A stretch of DNA of 64,000 nucleotides from Sphingomonas sp. IW22 (GTDB lineage: Bacteria; Pseudomonadota; Alphaproteobacteria; Sphingomonadales; Sphingomonadaceae), in contig NZ_JBGGWB010000001.1 of assembly GCF_041321155.1 (NCBI RefSeq), forward strand, positions 1,302,001 to 1,366,000, in the 5' to 3' direction. The translations under genes were made by a program, and so were the position numbers. Position 1 is the stretch's first letter, and every line of letters begins with the position of its first letter. The notes beneath the pieces were generated by a model. That model saw only the letters and a list, made by a program, of their open reading frames with translations, searched no databases and had not been told where the DNA came from. Positions 9,269-18,940 of the stretch are shown piece by piece.

Positions 9269-10396
9269 TCAATCGACGTCCTCCACCTCGACCTTTTCGC
9301 CGGTCACGCGCTGCGACAGCGCGGCCGCCATGAACGGGTCGAGTGCGCCATCTAGCACGTCCGACGGCGCGGTCGAAGTCACCCCGGTGCGGAGATCCTT
9401 CACCAGCTGATAGGGTTGAAGGACATAAGAGCGGATCTGGTGACCCCAGCCGATTTCGGTCTTGGCCGAATAATCGCTCATCGCCGCGGCCTCCCGCTTT
9501 TGAAGCTCCGCTTCGTACAGGCGTGCGCGCAACATGCCCATCGCGGTGGCGCGGTTCTTGTGCTGCGACCGGTCGTTCTGGCTGGCGACGATGATGCCCG
9601 ACGGCACGTGGGTGATGCGGACCGCCGAATCGGTGGTGTTGACGTGCTGTCCGCCCGCGCCCGACGCGCGATAGGTATCGATCTTCAGGTCGCTTTCGTT
9701 GATCTCGATGTCGATCGAGTCGTCGATCACCGGATAGACCCATACCGACGAGAAGCTGGTGTGGCGCCGCGCCGAGCTGTCATAGGGGCTGATGCGGACC
9801 AGGCGATGCACGCCGCTTTCGGTCTTGGCATAGCCATAGGCGTTTTCGCCCTTGAGCAGCAGCGTCGCCGACTTGATGCCCGCCTGTTCGCCGGCGTGAT
9901 AGTCGACCAGTTCGACCTTCATGCCCTTTCGCTCGGCCCAGCGCATGTACATGCGCTGCAGCATCTCGGCCCAGTCCTGGCTTTCGGTACCGCCGGCACC
10001 GGCATGGACTTCGAGATAGGCGTCGTTGGGGTCGGCTTCGCCGGCCAGCAGCGCCTTGATCTTGTCCTCCTCGGCGCGGGCGGCAAGCGCCTTCAGGGCT
10101 GCAACGCCCTCGTCCGACATGGCCTCGTCACCCTCGCTGTCGGCCATTTCGATCAGTTCGGCGGTATCGGCCAGTTCCTGTTCGATGGCGCGCGTGGCGC
10201 CGATGGCAGTGTCCAGCCGCTGACGCTCGCGCATCACGTCCTGCGCCTGTTTGGGATTGTCCCACAGGGTCGGGTCCTCGACGCGCGCGTTCAGCTCGTC
10301 CAGGCGGCGAAGCGCCCGATCCCAGTCGAGGAAGCGGCGCAGCAGTTCGAGGGCTGCGTTGATTTGATCGGCATATGCCTGCGCTTCGGCGCGCAT
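9269..10396 (-). CDS. prfB: Peptide chain release factor 2
   Basis: The protein has 375 residues. It contains the peptidyl-tRNA hydrolysis motif GAGGQHVN, the class I release-factor sequence [19 protein letters not shown] (SPY where E. coli RF2 has SPF), and an acidic N-terminal domain. RF2 ends translation at UGA and UAA. The frame is open from the ATG at 10396 without the in-frame UGA and +1 frameshift that control E. coli prfB, so that autoregulation is absent here. Its place downstream of mrcA follows a gene order common in alphaproteobacteria. Confidence 0.96.
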   Translation of the reverse strand: MRAEAQAYADQINAALELLRRFLDWDRALRRLDELNARVEDPTLWDNPKQAQDVMRERQRLDTAIGATRAIEQELADTAELIEMADSEGDEAMSDEGVAALKALAARAEEDKIKALLAGEADPNDAYLEVHAGAGGTESQDWAEMLQRMYMRWAERKGMKVELVDYHAGEQAGIKSATLLLKGENAYGYAKTESGVHRLVRISPYDSSARRHTSFSSVWVYPVIDDSIDIEINESDLKIDTYRASGAGGQHVNTTDSAVRITHVPSGIIVASQNDRSQHKNRATAMGMLRARLYEAELQKREAAAMSDYSAKTEIGWGHQIRSYVLQPYQLVKDLRTGVTSTAPSDVLDGALDPFMAAALSQRVTGEKVEVEDVD

Positions 10397-10459
10397 GGGA
10401 ACTCTCCAACTTCCAGAACAGGGGGACCGCCCATTGCCCGGCGGTATCATGGGGCGGCG

Positions 10460-13006
10460 TTAGTAAATCCCGCCCTCCCTTTGCAAGAAATCGCTGTCGG
10501 TCGCACGCTGTTGCTGCTGGCGCGTGCGGGCAGCCTGCTCGGCGGCGGCCTTGGCCTCGGCGGCGGCCTTGGCCTCTGCCTCGCGATTGCGGCGCTGGCG
10601 GGCGGGCGCGCTTTCGGGCTTGAACGCTTCCCAGATCACGGACGCCATCGGGTCGTTGGTCGGCCATGCGCCCGTGACCGGACGACCCGAACGGCGGTCG
10701 ATGCGGACCATGCGCGTGCCCGGCGGCGCACGGAAGGGCAGCACTTCCATTCCCTCCCACGCCTTGGTCGCGAACGCCTTGAAGATCGGTGCCGCGACAG
10801 TGCCGCCCTGGGCATAGCCGCCCAGACTGCGCGGCTGGTCGAAGCCCATGTACAGGCCGGCGATCATTTGCGGCGTGCCGCCGACAAACCACACATCGGT
10901 CGGGCCGGACGACGTACCCGTCTTACCCATGATCGGCCGCTTCAGGTCGCGCAGCGTGGTCGCGGTGCCCCGCTGGATCACGCCCTCCATCACATGCACC
11001 ATCTGATAGGCGCTGATCGGATCGACCAGCTGGCGCGAACGGATGCGCGGGCGCGGCATTGGCTTGCCATCCCAATCGGGCGCGTTGCAATGGTCGCACG
11101 GACGCCAGCGTTCGGGCCAGATCACCTCGCCACGCCGGTTCTGCACGAAATCGACGACCGTGGGCGTCAGTTCGCGCCCGTTATTGGCCAGGATGGAATA
11201 GGCATTCACCATCCGCTCTACCGTGGTTTCGCCCGCGCCAAGTGCGAACGACAGATAGGGCGGATACTGGCTGTCGCTGATGCCGATGCGCTGCATCAGC
11301 CCGACGACCTTGTCCATGCCGGTCTTGTTCGCCGCCTGAACCGTCATCAGGTTGCGCGACTGTTCAAGACCCCAGCGGATCGTGCGCGGCCCGGCGCCAC
11401 GCGAATTGCCGAAGTTGCGAAAGCATTTCTGGCCCAGCCGCGCGCCCTGATAGACGCAGAAGGGACCATCGACGATGATCGACGCGGGCGTCAGACCGTT
11501 TTCAAAGGCAGCGGTATAGACGATCGGCTTGATCGTCGATCCCGGCTGTCGCTTTGCTTGAGTGGCGCGGTTGAACGCCTCGATCCGGGCGTCGAAGCCG
11601 CCCTGCATGGCCAGAATGCGGCCCGTGCGCGGGTCTTCGACAACCATGCCGCCCGATACGCGCGGCAGGCTGCGCAGCGTCCACCGGCTACCTTCTGGCG
11701 CAACGGCGATCACGTCACCGGGCTTGAGCGCGGAAAAGGCGACGCCCCCCGAACCGCGCACCGGCATTTGCGCGCCCGAACGCGGCAGCGCGCCTGTCTT
11801 CCCGTCGGCAAAGCCGATTTCCGCCGCATCGCCGCTGCGCGAGATCACGACGGCGGCACGCCAGTTTTCATAATCCAGCGCGATATTGCTGGCGGCCAGC
11901 GCGCCCTGCCAGCCATCGCCGACGTCCAGCGTGCGAAGCGGCCCGGACCAACCCCGTCCGGATTCGTACCGGATAAATCCCCGCCGCAGCGCATCGGCGG
12001 CATAAGCCTGAACCTTGGGATCGAGCGAGGTTCGCACCCACAACCCCCCCGCATAGACGCTGTACGGCCCGTCTTCGGCATTTTCGCCAAAACGGTTGAT
12101 CAGGTTGCGGCGGACCTCCTCGACGAAATAACCCGCACTGGATTGCAGCGTGTCGGATCGCTGGTCGATCAGGCCCAGCGGCGTCGCCTGAGCCCGCGCC
12201 ACCTGCGCCTGGCTGGCAAAGCCGTTGCGCGCCATTTCGGACAGCACCCAGTTGCGCCGTTCCAGCGCCCGCGCGGCATTGCGCGCACGCCCATAGGCTT
12301 CCGGCGCCTTGGGCAGCGTGGCGAGGAACGCCATTTCCTGCAACGCCAGCTGATCGACATCCTTGTTGAAATAGGCGCGCGCCGCCGCCTGCACGCCAAA
12401 GCTGCGGCGGCCCATGGGGATGCCGTTCAGATAGAGTTCGAGGATCTGTTCCTTTTCCAGCGCATTTTCGATGCGATAGGCCAGGATCATTTCCCGCACC
12501 TTGCGCGTCGGGGAATATTCGTTGCCGATCAACAGGTTCTTGGCGACCTGTTGCGTGATGGTCGAGCCGCCCCGCGCGCGCTCCCCGGTGCCCATTTTGC
12601 TGACATAATCGACGACCGCGCCGGCAAAGCCCGGAATGTCGACGCCGTGATGCTCGAAGAACGTCCGGTCCTCTGCCGCCAGGAACGCGCGGACCAGCAT
12701 CGGCGGGAATTCGGCATAATCCAGCTCAACCCGCCGTTCGCGGGCATAGCTGTGGATCGGCGTACCGTCGCCCGACCGGATCGTCGTCGGCAGGGGTGGC
12801 TCATAGGCCTTGAGCGCGTCGACGCTGGGCAGGTCGCGGGCGAATACCGCCCAGACGCCGATGGCGCCGATCCCGGCCAGCAACGCCGCCCATGCGATCA
12901 GCCGGAACCACCAGCGGCGGCGAATCGTCGCAAAGCGCGCACGCCCGCCTTCGCCCTCGCCGCGCTGGAGCGTGAATTGAACCGAGTTCGCGTCTGCATC
13001 CGCCAT
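10460..13006 (-). CDS. mrcA: Class A penicillin-binding protein 1A (transglycosylase/transpeptidase)
   Basis: The protein has 848 residues. A single N-terminal membrane anchor lies at about residues 34-55. The glycosyltransferase domain has EDRTFFEHHG with the catalytic glutamate, RGGSTITQQ and KNLL. The transpeptidase domain has GSTIKP with the active serine at about residue 490, SRN, and KTGTS with the lysine at about 695. The tail is an Ala/Arg/Gln-rich low-complexity helix. It polymerises and cross-links peptidoglycan in the periplasm. It lies 72 bases downstream of the amidase gene and 63 bases upstream of prfB, all on the minus strand. Confidence 0.96.
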   Translation of the reverse strand: MADADANSVQFTLQRGEGEGGRARFATIRRRWWFRLIAWAALLAGIGAIGVWAVFARDLPSVDALKAYEPPLPTTIRSGDGTPIHSYARERRVELDYAEFPPMLVRAFLAAEDRTFFEHHGVDIPGFAGAVVDYVSKMGTGERARGGSTITQQVAKNLLIGNEYSPTRKVREMILAYRIENALEKEQILELYLNGIPMGRRSFGVQAAARAYFNKDVDQLALQEMAFLATLPKAPEAYGRARNAARALERRNWVLSEMARNGFASQAQVARAQATPLGLIDQRSDTLQSSAGYFVEEVRRNLINRFGENAEDGPYSVYAGGLWVRTSLDPKVQAYAADALRRGFIRYESGRGWSGPLRTLDVGDGWQGALAASNIALDYENWRAAVVISRSGDAAEIGFADGKTGALPRSGAQMPVRGSGGVAFSALKPGDVIAVAPEGSRWTLRSLPRVSGGMVVEDPRTGRILAMQGGFDARIEAFNRATQAKRQPGSTIKPIVYTAAFENGLTPASIIVDGPFCVYQGARLGQKCFRNFGNSRGAGPRTIRWGLEQSRNLMTVQAANKTGMDKVVGLMQRIGISDSQYPPYLSFALGAGETTVERMVNAYSILANNGRELTPTVVDFVQNRRGEVIWPERWRPCDHCNAPDWDGKPMPRPRIRSRQLVDPISAYQMVHVMEGVIQRGTATTLRDLKRPIMGKTGTSSGPTDVWFVGGTPQMIAGLYMGFDQPRSLGGYAQGGTVAAPIFKAFATKAWEGMEVLPFRAPPGTRMVRIDRRSGRPVTGAWPTNDPMASVIWEAFKPESAPARQRRNREAEAKAAAEAKAAAEQAARTRQQQQRATDSDFLQREGGIY

Positions 13007-13078
13007 TGGATGCGCGGTTTAGAACATGGTGCGCCGGTTGGGAATGCCACGCACGACCAATCGAATGTCAGCGCCCGG

Positions 13079-14329
13079 TCAACGCGTCGCAAGCCGCCGC
13101 GCGAAGTAAATCTCGGTCGCGCGCGAAACGCTCTCCGCCACCCGCTCCCGCCCCTGTTTGGAGCCAAGAAACTCGGCATCGTCCTTGTTCGAGATATAGC
13201 CGGTTTCGAACAGGATCGACGGCATGTCCGGGGCCTTCAGCACGACCAGTGACGCCATCCGGTGGAAATTGTCCTTGGTCGGCATCAGCGGTTTTGCTTC
13301 GCGACCCAGCAGTCGCGCGAAATTGGCAGAGCGATTCATCGTCTCGCGTTGAGCCAGATCGATCAGCAGGGACGAGATGTCGTTCGACTGATCGCCCAGA
13401 TCGACGCCGGCGATGATATCGGCCTTGTTCTCACGCGCGGCCAGCCGGGCAGCTTCACGGTCGGATGCCACTTCGGACAGGGTATAGGCGGTCGCGCCCG
13501 TCGCGGTCGGATTGCCCGCGCTGTCGCAATGGATGGAAATGAACAGGTCCGCGCCCAGCCGGCGGGCAATGCCATAACGCTCCTGAAGGATCAGGAAGCG
13601 GTCGTCCTCGCGCGTCAGCGCCACGCGCACGCGCCCGGCCTGAACCAGCCGATCCCTGATCGCCAGCGCGGTTTTCAGGGTAATGTCCTTTTCCTGAAGC
13701 CGTGCTTCGCCGTTGATGGCGCCGGGGTCGCGGCCGCCATGCCCGGCGTCGATCACGACCAGCGGGCGGCTTTTGTCATTGCCGTGGATACGCGGCAGCT
13801 TTGGCGCCTTGCGCGCAGGCGGCACGGCCATGCTGACGCGGGAAGCCCCCTTGCCCGTGTCGCGCTTCACGCCGCCAAAGCCGGGCAGCGACAGCCGCCC
13901 CTGCGCCGCGGCATGGGCAAAACGGGTATCGTCCACGCGCTTCAGCATTAATGTGAGCGTGCCGGTGCCGGGATCGAAGCGACCCTCGCGGACAATCGCA
14001 GGCCGCTCAAGATCGAAGACCAGCCGCGCGCCGTCGGCCATCGCGCCCTGCCGCACACGCGCGACCGGCCCGCCCGGCACCACCCGCGCACCTGGCGCCA
14101 CGCCCGCAATATCCAGCGCGATTCGTCGCGGCGCTTCAAGAACGAAGGTCGAGGCCCCCGCGACCGGCCCGTCAAAGGTGACGGTGATCGCTTCATCGGC
14201 CACGCGCACATCGGCGATGTCACGAGCAAAAGCGGGCGTACCGCCCAGCCATGCCACCATAAGCGCGACGATCCACGACACCCGGCCGCTATGCCGCGCC
14301 CTGCGCGCGGTGGTCCAGTCAAAACGCAT
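13079..14329 (-). CDS. amiC: N-acetylmuramoyl-L-alanine amidase (AmiC type, AMIN + Amidase_3)
   Basis: The protein has 416 residues. The ATG at 14329 is used because it begins an export signal with arginines (RRARHSGR) and a hydrophobic core ending TPAFA. An AMIN domain follows (about residues 40-140), then an Amidase_3 domain with the zinc ligands in VIDAGHGGRDPGAI, an acidic residue in GEARLQEKDITLK, the histidine in SIHCDSAG, and the C-terminal glutamate in LFETGYISN. Such enzymes cut the peptide from N-acetylmuramic acid to split daughter cells. The gene is divergent from rne. Confidence 0.94.
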   Translation of the reverse strand: MRFDWTTARRARHSGRVSWIVALMVAWLGGTPAFARDIADVRVADEAITVTFDGPVAGASTFVLEAPRRIALDIAGVAPGARVVPGGPVARVRQGAMADGARLVFDLERPAIVREGRFDPGTGTLTLMLKRVDDTRFAHAAAQGRLSLPGFGGVKRDTGKGASRVSMAVPPARKAPKLPRIHGNDKSRPLVVIDAGHGGRDPGAINGEARLQEKDITLKTALAIRDRLVQAGRVRVALTREDDRFLILQERYGIARRLGADLFISIHCDSAGNPTATGATAYTLSEVASDREAARLAARENKADIIAGVDLGDQSNDISSLLIDLAQRETMNRSANFARLLGREAKPLMPTKDNFHRMASLVVLKAPDMPSILFETGYISNKDDAEFLGSKQGRERVAESVSRATEIYFARRLATR

Positions 14330-14804
14330 ATGCCCCGTTTTCCGATACTCCCGGTGATTCGGCACTATAGCAGCGTCGCTTCCGGCGGGGTGAAGCAATA
14401 TCGTTAATCCCCCCGCTCGTGCGCCCGGTCATGGCAGGAACGCGCCGGTTGAAGCGGGACGCGGGCAATGCTAGGTCGACAGCATCGGCCGCTTCAACGT
14501 CGCTCGCGATGTAACAGCCAGAGCCGATGAAATTCGTCCGGAACGACGCGAAAGCGGGCGGCGCCGGACGCTCACAGGTTGACGCTGCACATGAGGCCTA
14601 TCCCCGTATTCCGCCAACCCGCCGCCCAACAGGGCGCGCGCGTGGCGACGGGAGTGCCGGGCAAACGCCCCGGACCGGCCATGGCAGCAGAGGCATTTCG
14701 TCCACATCGAATGACCGGCGACGCGAATCGCGCGCCGGACAATCCATCGCATCGGCCATCACCGCCCGGCACGTCCGGCGTGCGGTGGCCGCGGAGAGTT
14801 TTGA
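14330..14804. promoter_or_regulatory. Divergent amiC/rne promoter region and probable long rne leader
   Basis: This 475-base stretch has no convincing gene on either strand. It must hold the promoters of amiC (left) and rne (right). The rne side contains several inverted repeats, including the strong stem at 14715-14738, a GCACG/CGTGC stem just before the start region, and a GGGC/GCCC stem near 14660. RNase E genes are classically autoregulated through a structured 5' leader, so a leader role is likely but not proven. Confidence 0.5.
14715..14738 (+). promoter_or_regulatory. Stem-loop in the rne leader
   Basis: CCGGCG-A-CGCG-AAT-CGCG-CGCCGG forms a 10-base-pair stem with one bulged A and a three-base loop, ending 66 bases before the rne start codon. 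It has no T-tract, so it is unlikely to be a terminator. It could be a site through which RNase E controls its own mRNA, or simply a stabilising element. Confidence 0.4.
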
Positions 14805-17489
14805 ATGGCAACACGCATGCTGATCGACGCACGGCACCGGGAAGAAACCCGCGTCGCCGTCGTCAAGGGTAACCGGATCGAGGAGTTCGACTTCGAATCG
14901 GCCGAGCGCAAGCAGCTCAAGGGAAATATCTATCTCGCCAAGGTAACGCGGGTCGAACCGTCGCTTCAGGCGGCGTTCGTCGATTATGGCGGCAATCGCC
15001 ACGGCTTCCTGGCGTTCAGCGAAATCCACCCCGATTATTATCAGATTCCCAAGGAGGATCGCGACGCCCTGTTGGCCGAAGAGGCCGAACATGCCGCCGA
15101 GGAAGCGGCCCTGCGCGCCGCTGAAGACCATGACGACGATGAGGACGGCGACGTCGAGCTGGTCGAACGCCCCAGCGACGACGAAGAGGCAGACGCCGAA
15201 ACCGGCGAGGGCGAAGGATCGTCGCCCAAGCGCCGCAAGGGCAATGGCGAGGACCCGGCGGAGGCACTGCGTCAGCGCCGCATGAACCTGCGCCGCCGCT
15301 ACAAGATTCAGGACGTGATCCGCCGCCGTCAGGTGCTGCTGGTTCAGGTCGTGAAGGAAGAGCGCGGCAACAAGGGCGCGGCGCTGACCACCTATCTGTC
15401 GCTGGCGGGCCGTTACTGCGTGCTGATGCCCAACACCGCGCATGGCGGCGGCATCTCGCGCAAGATTTCGTCGGCCGCGGACCGCAAGCGGCTGAAGGCG
15501 ATCATGGCCGACATGAAGCTGCCCTCGACCATGGGCTGCATCGTGCGGACCGCCGGGCTTCAGCGCACCAAGGTCGAGATCAAGCGGGACTTCGACTATC
15601 TGGCGCGCCTGTGGGACGGGATTCGCGAAAACACGCTGAAATCGGCGGCGCCGGCGCTGATCTATGGCGACAGCGACCTGCTGAAGCGCGCCATTCGCGA
15701 CATCTATAATCGCGAAATCGACGAGGTGATCGTCGAGGGCGAGGACGGCTATCGTCAGGCCAAGGACTTCATGAAGCTGCTGATGCCCAGCCATGCGCGC
15801 CGGGTGAAGCAATATGCCGATGCCGTGCCGCTGTTCCAGCGCTTCAGCGTCGAGGATCAGCTGGCGGCGATGTACCATCCGGTCGTTCAGCTGAAATCGG
15901 GTGGCTATCTGGTCATCAACCCGACCGAGGCGCTGGTGTCGATCGACATCAACTCCGGCCGTTCGACGCGCGAGCACAATATCGAGCAGACCGCGACTGC
16001 CACCAACCTTGAGGCGGCACAGGAAATCGCACGCCAGCTGCGCCTGCGCGACATGGCCGGGCTGGTCGTCATCGACTTTATCGACATGGACCATTCGTCC
16101 AACGTCCGTAAGGTCGAAAAGGCGATGAAGGAGGCGCTGAAAAACGATCGCGCCCGCATCCAGGTGGGTCGGATCAGCGCGTTCGGTCTGATGGAAATGA
16201 GCCGCCAGCGCCTTCGCACCGGCGTGCTTGAGGCATCGACGCGCACCTGCCCGCATTGCGAGGGCACGGGGCTGGTCCGCACCGCGTCGTCGGCGGGCCT
16301 GTCGGCGCTGCGCCTGATCGAGGAAGAGGCCGCGCGCGGTCGCGGGTCGCAGCTGCTGCTGCGCGCCAGCCAGGAAGCCGCCTTCTACGTCCTCAACAAG
16401 AAGCGCGCCGACATTGCCGAGATCGAGGATCGTTATGGCGTGACGGTCGAAGTCGCCGCCGATGGCGAGCTTGAGGGCGCGCGGATGTCGGTCGAGGCCG
16501 CCGGGCCGCCGCCCGCCCATGCGCCGCGCATCGACCCGATCATCGAAGAGCCTGATGAGCCGGAGATCGACGAGATCGACGAGCTGGAGGAAGAGGAAGA
16601 AGCCGTCGAGGCCGAAGCCGAAACCCGCGAGGAAGAACCCCGTCACGAACGCGCGGACGAGGGCGAAGGCGGCGGGCGCCGCAAGCGTCGTCGCCGCCGC
16701 GGTCGCCGCGGTCGCAATCGCGATCGTGAAGAGGGTCGTGAGGAATCGCCGGACAGCGAAAGCGAAGCCGCGTCGGAAGCTGCTGAGGACGAGTCCGAAG
16801 CAGGGACGGAGGCCGCGCCTGTCGAGCAGGAGCGTGAAGACGCGGGCGAAAATGGCGAGCGCCGCAAGCGCCGTCGCCGTGGTCGCCGTGGTGGCCGTCG
16901 CGATGAGGTTGCCGCCGACAGCTCGACCGGCGAACGCACAGACGACGCCGCAATCGACGAGGCTGCCGAAGCACCAGTCGCGGACGATGTGACGCCAGCC
17001 GAAGCTGCCCCCGCACCTGAAGCCGAGCCGGTTGCCGAGGCCGAGCCCGCTCCTGAGGCGGAGCCGGTCGCCGAAGCACCCAAGCCAAAGCGCACACGCC
17101 GCAAGAAGGTCGCGGAGAAGGCCGAAGACGCAGTGGCCGCCGAAGCGGAAAGCGCGCCTGCGGCCGAAGCCGAAGCGGCGCCTGCAAAGCCCAAGCGCAC
17201 GCGTCGCAAGAAGGTCGACGCGGTCGTGGCCGAACCGGCAGCGGAGGGCGAAGCGCCTGCGGAACCGGCAGCGGAAGCGCCCAAGCCCAAGCGTACCCGT
17301 CGCAAAAAGGCCGAGCCTGCGCCCGCCGAAGCCGCCCCCGAAGCGGAAGCTCTGGCCGAGGCCGATGCGGCGCCTGTCCCCGGCCCGACCGCTCAGGCCG
17401 AATCCGCCGAGCAGAATGAAGCACCGGGCGAAGGTGAGGAAAACGCACAGCCGCGTCGCGGCTGGTGGCAGCGCACGTTCGGCGCCTGA
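14805..17489 (+). CDS. rne: Ribonuclease E/G
   Basis: The protein has 894 residues. An S1 domain (about 35-200) is interrupted by an acidic insert of roughly 75 residues. The catalytic domain contains SIDINSGRST and the DNase I-like site with VVIDFIDMDH. The zinc-link CPHCEGTG follows (CPxCxGxG). After about residue 560 the chain is low complexity: acidic stretches alternate with arginine blocks such as RRKRRRRRGRRGR, and PKRTRRKK occurs three times. This tail is the expected scaffold for RNA and degradosome partners. The enzyme processes rRNA and tRNA and starts mRNA decay near the inner membrane. It has a strong terminator 20 bases after the stop. Confidence 0.96.
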   Translation: MATRMLIDARHREETRVAVVKGNRIEEFDFESAERKQLKGNIYLAKVTRVEPSLQAAFVDYGGNRHGFLAFSEIHPDYYQIPKEDRDALLAEEAEHAAEEAALRAAEDHDDDEDGDVELVERPSDDEEADAETGEGEGSSPKRRKGNGEDPAEALRQRRMNLRRRYKIQDVIRRRQVLLVQVVKEERGNKGAALTTYLSLAGRYCVLMPNTAHGGGISRKISSAADRKRLKAIMADMKLPSTMGCIVRTAGLQRTKVEIKRDFDYLARLWDGIRENTLKSAAPALIYGDSDLLKRAIRDIYNREIDEVIVEGEDGYRQAKDFMKLLMPSHARRVKQYADAVPLFQRFSVEDQLAAMYHPVVQLKSGGYLVINPTEALVSIDINSGRSTREHNIEQTATATNLEAAQEIARQLRLRDMAGLVVIDFIDMDHSSNVRKVEKAMKEALKNDRARIQVGRISAFGLMEMSRQRLRTGVLEASTRTCPHCEGTGLVRTASSAGLSALRLIEEEAARGRGSQLLLRASQEAAFYVLNKKRADIAEIEDRYGVTVEVAADGELEGARMSVEAAGPPPAHAPRIDPIIEEPDEPEIDEIDELEEEEEAVEAEAETREEEPRHERADEGEGGGRRKRRRRRGRRGRNRDREEGREESPDSESEAASEAAEDESEAGTEAAPVEQEREDAGENGERRKRRRRGRRGGRRDEVAADSSTGERTDDAAIDEAAEAPVADDVTPAEAAPAPEAEPVAEAEPAPEAEPVAEAPKPKRTRRKKVAEKAEDAVAAEAESAPAAEAEAAPAKPKRTRRKKVDAVVAEPAAEGEAPAEPAAEAPKPKRTRRKKAEPAPAEAAPEAEALAEADAAPVPGPTAQAESAEQNEAPGEGEENAQPRRGWWQRTFGA

Positions 17490-17508
17490 TCGCCGCGAGG
17501 TGAACCGG

Positions 17509-17542
17509 AAAAGGGGTCGGACGGAAACGTCCGGCCCCTTTT
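17509..17542 (+). terminator. Intrinsic terminator after rne (bidirectional)
   Basis: AAAAGGGG-T-CGGACG, a GAAA loop, and CGTCCG-G-CCCCTTTT form a long stem ending in a T-run. The A-run on the left lets it also serve the convergent thioesterase gene on the minus strand. Confidence 0.88.
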
Positions 17543-17554
17543 CACATCGGGATT

Positions 17555-17947
17555 TCAGTCGAGAAAGGGCGCCGCCACATCGGCGGGTACGCGCATCAAC
17601 CGCCCGCTTTCACGCTCGATCAACGCCCAGGTGGTGCGCGCCTCGACCCGCACTCGTCCATCGGCGCCGACAAAGCGCATCAACCGGTCGAACCGCGCGC
17701 CACGCGGCGCGTCTGCCACCCAGGTTTCGGCAGTCACCGCCTCCCCCGCGCGGACATTGCCGCGATAATCGATCTCGTGCCGCGTCACGACCCAGACATA
17801 GCGGTCGACATGGTGGGGCGAAGCCACTGCCTGCCAATGGGCGGTGGCGACGTCCTGAATCCATTTGACCCAGACGGCATTGTTGACGTGGCCCAGTTCG
17901 TCAATGTCGCCCTGCCCCGCGACGATTTCGCGGCGAAAGGGAGTCAT
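17555..17947 (-). CDS. Acyl-CoA thioesterase, 4HBT/hotdog fold
   Basis: The protein has 130 residues from the ATG at 17947, whose ATGA overlaps the stop of the upstream lipoprotein gene and points to translational coupling. A GTG at 17965 could add six residues. The hotdog signature GDIDELGHVNNAVWVKWIQD carries the active-site region typical of 4-hydroxybenzoyl-CoA thioesterase/YbgC-type proteins, and RHEIDYRGNVRAGE is a typical second strand region. It hydrolyses acyl-CoA thioesters in the cytoplasm; the chain-length preference cannot be told. Confidence 0.85.
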   Translation of the reverse strand: MTPFRREIVAGQGDIDELGHVNNAVWVKWIQDVATAHWQAVASPHHVDRYVWVVTRHEIDYRGNVRAGEAVTAETWVADAPRGARFDRLMRFVGADGRVRVEARTTWALIERESGRLMRVPADVAAPFLD

Positions 17948-18882
17948 CGCGGGCGCGACTGGCACTGGATTGGCTGCTCACCGGGGAATGTAATGGCGAC
18001 CTGATCGCCCTTCCCACGAAGTTCCGCGCCTTCTCCACGATACCAGATGCCGGATGCGGCACGCGCCTGTTCCAGGCTCCCCACCGTCTGGTACCCGCGA
18101 CGCAGCTTCACCGTTCCCGCATTGTTGTCGAACCGCGCGATGATCCGCGCACCATTGGCACAGTCATAGCGGGCAACCACGATCGGCGGCGTTTCGGGCT
18201 CTGGTGTCGGCGTCGCATCGGGCGACTGGGGTTCGGGCCTGGGCAGAACTTCGGCACCGGCAATGCGCCAGCGACGCTGTTTGGGCGTTGCCCCTTCTAT
18301 GTCACCGGTGCGGTGAAGCGTGACGATACCGCGCCGCTCGAAAGGCTCTTCCTCGCCCTTCAGTCGCCCGAACAGGCGTACGGGAACTTCGACATAACGC
18401 TGCCCCGCCCCGGCGTTGATGGCGTCGGGCGTTCCCACTTCGGCGCCGAATTCCGAAAACCGGTTGAAGCGTTCGGCGAACGCTTCAGGCGACAGGCCCG
18501 ATGCTTCGCCGTTATCGTCCCACATTGCGCGCGCGGCGGCGAAATCGCGCTTGGATACCCGCACATAATAGGTGCGCACAATCAGTGCCGCTTCATCCCG
18601 GCCCGGTTCGGGCGACGGGGTGGCGGCCGGTCGATTGCGATGCAGATTGGGCGGCGCGTCGATGCCCGGCATCGCCGCGTCCTCTGCGGCCAGATTGGCG
18701 GGCGGTTCGGGCAGGGGTTCCAGCGCGGCATTGTCCGCCAGCACTGCTTCCTCATTCATGGGCATCAACGCGCCACCGGCGGTCGAGGTGGTGTTGCCGG
18801 CCGGATCCCCCTCCCCCGGCTCGCCCCCACAGGCGGCGAGCATCAGGGGAAGGGCAATGGCGATGGCGCGCATGCTGTTCAT
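17944..18882 (-). CDS. Lipoprotein with C-terminal MliC-like (lysozyme inhibitor) domain
   Basis: The protein has 312 residues from the ATG at 18882. The signal ends in the lipobox LMLAACGG. A Pro/Ala/Asn-rich linker comes next. The middle region (RTYYVRVSKRDFAAARAMW) looks like a small NTF2-like or adhesin-independent domain that I cannot name. The last 70 residues (YDCANGARIIARFDNN, then SGIWYRGEG, then a final cysteine) match the spacing of membrane-bound lysozyme-inhibitor (MliC/PliC) domains, including two cysteines at the ends. It may protect peptidoglycan from lysozyme. It overlaps the thioesterase gene by four bases. Confidence 0.75.
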   Translation of the reverse strand: MNSMRAIAIALPLMLAACGGEPGEGDPAGNTTSTAGGALMPMNEEAVLADNAALEPLPEPPANLAAEDAAMPGIDAPPNLHRNRPAATPSPEPGRDEAALIVRTYYVRVSKRDFAAARAMWDDNGEASGLSPEAFAERFNRFSEFGAEVGTPDAINAGAGQRYVEVPVRLFGRLKGEEEPFERRGIVTLHRTGDIEGATPKQRRWRIAGAEVLPRPEPQSPDATPTPEPETPPIVVARYDCANGARIIARFDNNAGTVKLRRGYQTVGSLEQARAASGIWYRGEGAELRGKGDQVAITFPGEQPIQCQSRPR

Positions 18883-18940
18883 TACCCGCCAACCTGCCCA
18901 AGCCGGTGCGGGCGCGTCAACCCCGCGTTCAGGCCCGCGT

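Noticed and set aside
9416..13252. 1278-codon open frame on the plus strand
   Set aside because: It lies antisense to prfB and mrcA, whose protein families are certain. Long antisense frames are common at this GC content.
14598..16646. 682-codon open frame on the minus strand
   Set aside because: Antisense to rne; no motif or start signal.
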